Shown one piece after another: positions 61,420 through 64,000 of a DNA stretch of 64,000 nucleotides (its first letter is position 1; the number at the start of each line of letters is the position of its first letter). A program made the translations under genes and the position numbers. The notes under the pieces are model-generated. The model had not been told where the DNA came from, made no database searches, and saw only the letters and a program-made list of their open reading frames with translations. Source of the stretch: Massilia alkalitolerans DSM 17462 (GTDB lineage: Bacteria; Pseudomonadota; Gammaproteobacteria; Burkholderiales; Burkholderiaceae_D); the NCBI RefSeq assembly GCF_000427785.1, contig NZ_ATYR01000009.1, forward strand, positions 124,001 to 188,000. The letters run 5' to 3'.

Positions 61420-62463
61420 TCATTCGCAGCGGCCGCCCAGCTGGCTTGCCAGCATGCGCGCCTGGGCATCGATCAGGGGAATGTTCGGATCGTGTCCGGC
61501 ACGCGGAACGATCGCCAGCTGCTTGCGCGGGGCCGAGATCCGGTCGAAGTAGCGTTGCGCGATCTCTTTTGTTCCCAGCAGGTCCTGGTCGCCATGCACC
61601 ATGTAGACCGGCATCTTGAAGCTGGCCGCCTGGCGCTCCATGTCCACCAGCGAGGCGATGCCGTCGCCCTTCATGCCGATGAACTGGATGTATGAATAGT
61701 CCTCGGCCGCCTCGTAGTCGGCACGCGCCTTCGGGGTACTGCGCGCGGCCTTCCATTCCAGCCAGGCGGCGGGCGTCGGATCGGACACCATGGCTTCGTA
61801 CTTGCGGATCGCACGGCGCAGGATGCCGAAGTTGCGCGGGTTGGTCCACGGCGGCGTGCCGAGCGCCTCGATCTTCTCGACGGTCGCCACGTCCCCCGCC
61901 GCACGGGCGCGCGCCAGGATGGCGTCGCGCGAAACACGCATGCTCTCGGTATTGTTGACGACCTGCGCCACCGGCATCCAGGCGCAGTACAGCTCCGGGC
62001 TGCTGGCCGCCATGTGCCCGCCCAGGATCGAGCCCCAGGAGCTGCCCAGCAGGACCAGCTTGCGCTTGCCAAGGCGTGCGAGCAGGTGCCGCGACAGTTC
62101 GATGCCGTCGTCGCGCATTCGCTCCAGGCGCAGGGGCGTGTCTTCGCCGGGCGCGTTGCGCGACCAGGTCAGCCCGGCGGCGCGCTGGTCCCAGTGGATG
62201 ACGACATAATCCCTGGTCCAGGATGCGTACGGACCGTTCTCGTAGACCGAGAGCGGATTGCCCGGGCCGCCATGCACCAGCAGGAGCGCCGGCTTGGCGC
62301 AGTCGGCGCCGTCGATCGAGATCCACTGCTCGATGCCGCCGATCTTCACGTAGCCGCTGTCGTGGATTGCCTGGCCCGGCTTGCAGGCGGCGGGCGGGGC
62401 CGCGTGCGCCAGTGGCGATGCCAGGGCCAGCGCGGTAAGTAGGCTGCGTTTGAACAGGTGCAT
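61420..62463 (-). CDS. Exported alpha/beta hydrolase (prolyl aminopeptidase-like)
   Basis: A 347-residue S33-like hydrolase with a signal peptide (LFKRSLLTALALASPLAHA). Motifs: LLLVHGGPGNPLSVYENGPYA (HGGPG), HWDQRAAGLTWSRN, LLGSSWGSILGGHMA (nucleophile Ser), HGDQDLLGT (Asp) and PRAGHDPN (His). It resembles proline iminopeptidases and tripeptidyl aminopeptidases. AGGAG precedes the ATG. It is convergent with the cyanophycinase gene. Confidence 0.87.
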   Translation of the reverse strand: MHLFKRSLLTALALASPLAHAAPPAACKPGQAIHDSGYVKIGGIEQWISIDGADCAKPALLLVHGGPGNPLSVYENGPYASWTRDYVVIHWDQRAAGLTWSRNAPGEDTPLRLERMRDDGIELSRHLLARLGKRKLVLLGSSWGSILGGHMAASSPELYCAWMPVAQVVNNTESMRVSRDAILARARAAGDVATVEKIEALGTPPWTNPRNFGILRRAIRKYEAMVSDPTPAAWLEWKAARSTPKARADYEAAEDYSYIQFIGMKGDGIASLVDMERQAASFKMPVYMVHGDQDLLGTKEIAQRYFDRISAPRKQLAIVPRAGHDPNIPLIDAQARMLASQLGGRCE

Positions 62464-62579
62464 GTCGTCTCCTATGTATCCAGACGATTCTAGTTCGCGG
62501 GCCTGATGGGTACAACTGTCATTTCCGACAGTGCCGCGGCCGTTTTACAATGCAGCTTCCGCACCGAATGGGGATCACC

Positions 62580-62951
62580 ATGTTCCGTCTGCCACTCCGA
62601 TTCTTCGCTGCCGCGCTGGCGCTGGTCACCGGCATTGCCTGCGCAGCCCAGCCGGCCACTGTCCGCGTCGACTATACCCACAGCGGCAATGCCTTGTCCG
62701 ACCAGTATGCCCTCGAGCGCGTCGTCATCGAACCGCTGCCCTGGCCCGGCAACATGGCGCGCAACTTCGACGAGACCAACCGCGGCCAGAACCGGGTCGA
62801 GGTGGTCGACGCGAAGACCGGCGACCTGCTGTACTCGCGCGGCTTCTCGACCGTCTTCGGCGAGTGGCGCACGACGGAAGAAGCCAACAAGATCAGCCGC
62901 AGCTTCCAGGAATCGGTGCGCTTATGTGCGAAAGAGACTATGGTAGTTTGA
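62580..62951 (+). pseudogene. 5' fragment of an M64 (IgA peptidase-like) metallopeptidase gene
   Basis: A 123-codon fragment. A signal peptide (FFAAALALVTGIACAA) and the M64 N-terminal domain are intact: VRVDYTHSGNALSDQYALERV, EPLPWPGNMARNFDETN, and SRGFSTVFGEWRTTEEANK. Similarity stops after residue 114 (SFQESVR) near 62922. The last nine codons are unrelated, then a stop. The zinc-protease domain is missing. This marks the breakpoint where a more AT-rich island begins. Confidence 0.75.
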
Positions 62952-63317
62952 CTCTTGTTGCGTCAGGCGTCCACAGGGTAGCCCGGAATGTGGCCCTTCG
63001 GTCAAGCCCCCGGATTGCTAAGCAGCGAACCCCGCTCATTCTTCTTTTCACGCACGAAAATTCGCTCCGAAACGCCACGAATTCGTATTCCGTCTCATAG
63101 ACAAATCCCCTGCGTATTTACGGTATTAGCCGATCCTACTTTTTTGTAACAGTGGTTGACAGGCGTGGCTAGCTATGGCAAAAACTTGACAGATGAGGAC
63201 ACGTAGTATACAATTTCACCTGTAGAGCCTGAATCCGCAATTCCCCCGCTCCACCCTTCCAGTTTCAATCCCCAATTGAATCAAACTAATTATCCTATCA
63301 GCACAGGAGCTATATCT
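62952..63317 (+). other. AT-richer non-coding spacer at the island left end
   Basis: Follows the M64 breakpoint. No gene, tRNA or IS end was recognised. Two TTGACA boxes (63156 and 63186) occur, and the second belongs to a good promoter. There are no perfect direct repeats I can identify as attachment sites, as the other end of the island is outside the window. Confidence 0.5.
63186..63214 (+). promoter_or_regulatory. Strong sigma-70-like promoter of the island genes
   Basis: TTGACA (63186-63191), 17-base spacer, TACAAT (63209-63214). This is the best -35/-10 match in the window and lies about 100 bases before the ATG at 63318. Confidence 0.65.
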
Positions 63318-63542
63318 ATGGACGAAACAAATGTAACAGACGTACTACCGCCATCCTTCGGCGGTCGATTGAGAACCGAAGCCTACTACACGAAAACCTC
63401 AAATGTGATCCGCATTTTGAGGGGACGTAGCAGCTTGCGCATTATTTCCCAGCATCTTAATTCGCAGGGATTCACTACCCCAACGGGACTACCATTCACG
63501 CGTGACCGTTTGGCCCGTTATATCAAATCGAACAAAATCTAA
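63318..63542 (+). CDS. Small recombinase-like DNA-binding protein
   Basis: A 74-residue protein. The C-terminal half IRILRGRSSLRIISQHLNSQGFTTPTGLPFTRDRLARYIKS resembles the helix-turn-helix of the recombinase domain of large serine recombinases (ISQxLNxxGxxTPxG...RxxIxxN). The catalytic part is absent. AGGAG precedes the ATG. It may be a transcription factor of the island or a remnant. The next gene begins 12 bases downstream. Confidence 0.6.
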   Translation: MDETNVTDVLPPSFGGRLRTEAYYTKTSNVIRILRGRSSLRIISQHLNSQGFTTPTGLPFTRDRLARYIKSNKI

Positions 63543-63554
63543 AGGAAAACGAAT

Positions 63555-64000
63555 ATGGCAACGAAAGCAGCAGTAACAATTGAAGAATCTACACCACTGG
63601 CAGAAATCGCACGACGCCCCGACTCGATTACCCTGCTGGGTCATGCGCATGAGGTTCTAGAAGAGATGACGATTCACGCACGCAACGGCTACCACTTGTA
63701 TCCCGGTGTGCATCCAACGTATTACGAGCGCTCCGGCATGATGTCGATCCTGCTCCAGCTTGGGAATCCTCTTCCGCTCGCCTCACAACGAGCCGCCGAA
63801 AGCGTCGCCAACGAACAGCGCAAGGAGGCAGCCGAGTTCGACCGCCGCGTGAAAGATGAAGCTGCACGACTCCACGCAGCACAGATTCAAGCTGACCAAG
63901 AGGCACGTATTGCAGCAGCCGAAGCAGTCGCCAATGCAGCCGTCGAGAAAATCAAAGCTGACGTAGCCGCCGAACGCGCTCGCATCGAAGCAGCAGCCCA
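63555..64000 (+). CDS. Coiled-coil protein, 3' end beyond window
   Basis: The frame is open to the window edge (at least 148 residues). The first 90 residues look globular (PLAEIARRPDSITLLGHAHEVLEEM, HLYPGVHPTYYERSGMMSILLQLG). After that comes a long Ala/Glu/Arg/Lys-rich helix likely to form a coiled coil (AAEFDRRVKDEAARLHAAQI...). AAGGAAAACGAAT precedes the ATG. No family was recognised. It is probably co-transcribed with the small recombinase-like gene. Confidence 0.6.
   Translation, partial: MATKAAVTIEESTPLAEIARRPDSITLLGHAHEVLEEMTIHARNGYHLYPGVHPTYYERSGMMSILLQLGNPLPLASQRAAESVANEQRKEAAEFDRRVKDEAARLHAAQIQADQEARIAAAEAVANAAVEKIKADVAAERARIEAAA

Noticed and set aside
62952..63060. Possible tRNA or attachment site near the M64 breakpoint
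   Set aside because: No cloverleaf, anticodon arm or T-loop could be built from this stretch.
1..64000. CRISPR arrays, rRNA operons, prophage structural genes and complete insertion sequences
   Set aside because: None was seen: no regularly spaced repeats, no rRNA-like sequence and no transposase motifs in any open frame.

Overview
The window is GC-rich chromosomal DNA from a Gram-negative bacterium. Several gene sets point to the Betaproteobacteria, most likely Oxalobacteraceae (Massilia or a close relative): a LysR / lipase-like / RND efflux locus arranged like Burkholderia ceoR-llpE-ceoAB-opcM, a pmbA / darP / mog block, a full paa phenylacetate cluster led by paaX, and REP-like repeats of the attccc...gggaat type. 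The genus is an inference from gene content and style. No rRNA, tRNA, CRISPR array or complete insertion sequence was seen.

Layout. 1-3022: end of a histidine-utilisation operon (hutF fragment, hutD, hutI). 3302-5226: GNAT acetyltransferase, EamA exporter and an Mpo1-like membrane protein, all minus. 5262-13612: a divergent LysR regulator and a five-gene efflux operon (small exported protein, degenerate lipase-like protein, adaptor, RND pump, outer-membrane channel). A 329-base leader inside the operon carries an 11-residue ORF and alternative hairpins. 13703-20000: DNA glycosylase, ParDE-type toxin-antitoxin pair with a perfect operator palindrome, TPR/transglutaminase lipoprotein, HDOD protein, alkyladenine glycosylase, and a chemoreceptor with a secreted cache protein. 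20249-26542: O-acyltransferase, KamA-type radical SAM enzyme, MFS transporter, sorbosone-dehydrogenase-like lipoprotein. 26543-31763: aa3/caa3-type cytochrome oxidase with fused subunits I and III, plus several cytochromes c. 31845-41568: mixed metabolic and housekeeping genes (FAH hydrolase, CMD protein, class III aminotransferase, carboxylesterase, mog, darP, pmbA, RTX/DUF4214 protein, M14 peptidase).

41541-54564 is the phenylacetic acid catabolon. paaX is divergent from paaA-B-C-D-E, paaG, paaH, paaI, paaK, paaJ, paaY and paaZ. PaaK activates phenylacetate to the CoA ester, PaaABC(D)E epoxidises the ring, PaaG isomerises the epoxide, PaaZ opens and oxidises the ring, and PaaH/PaaJ carry out beta-oxidation. 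PaaI and PaaY are thioesterases that release CoA from dead-end products. A separate paaF hydratase is not present here. Two REP-like elements sit in the two widest gaps of this operon.

54606-62463 holds a cupin, KTSC-like protein, HAD phosphatase, rsgA (with a short upstream ORF), argH, an NTF2-like exported protein, a GNAT enzyme, an exported cyanophycinase and a prolyl-aminopeptidase-like hydrolase. At about 62922 an M64-peptidase-like gene breaks off, and the sequence changes to visibly more AT-rich DNA. That DNA has a strong promoter, a 74-residue recombinase-like DNA-binding protein and a coiled-coil protein running off the edge. This looks like the left end of a mobile island.
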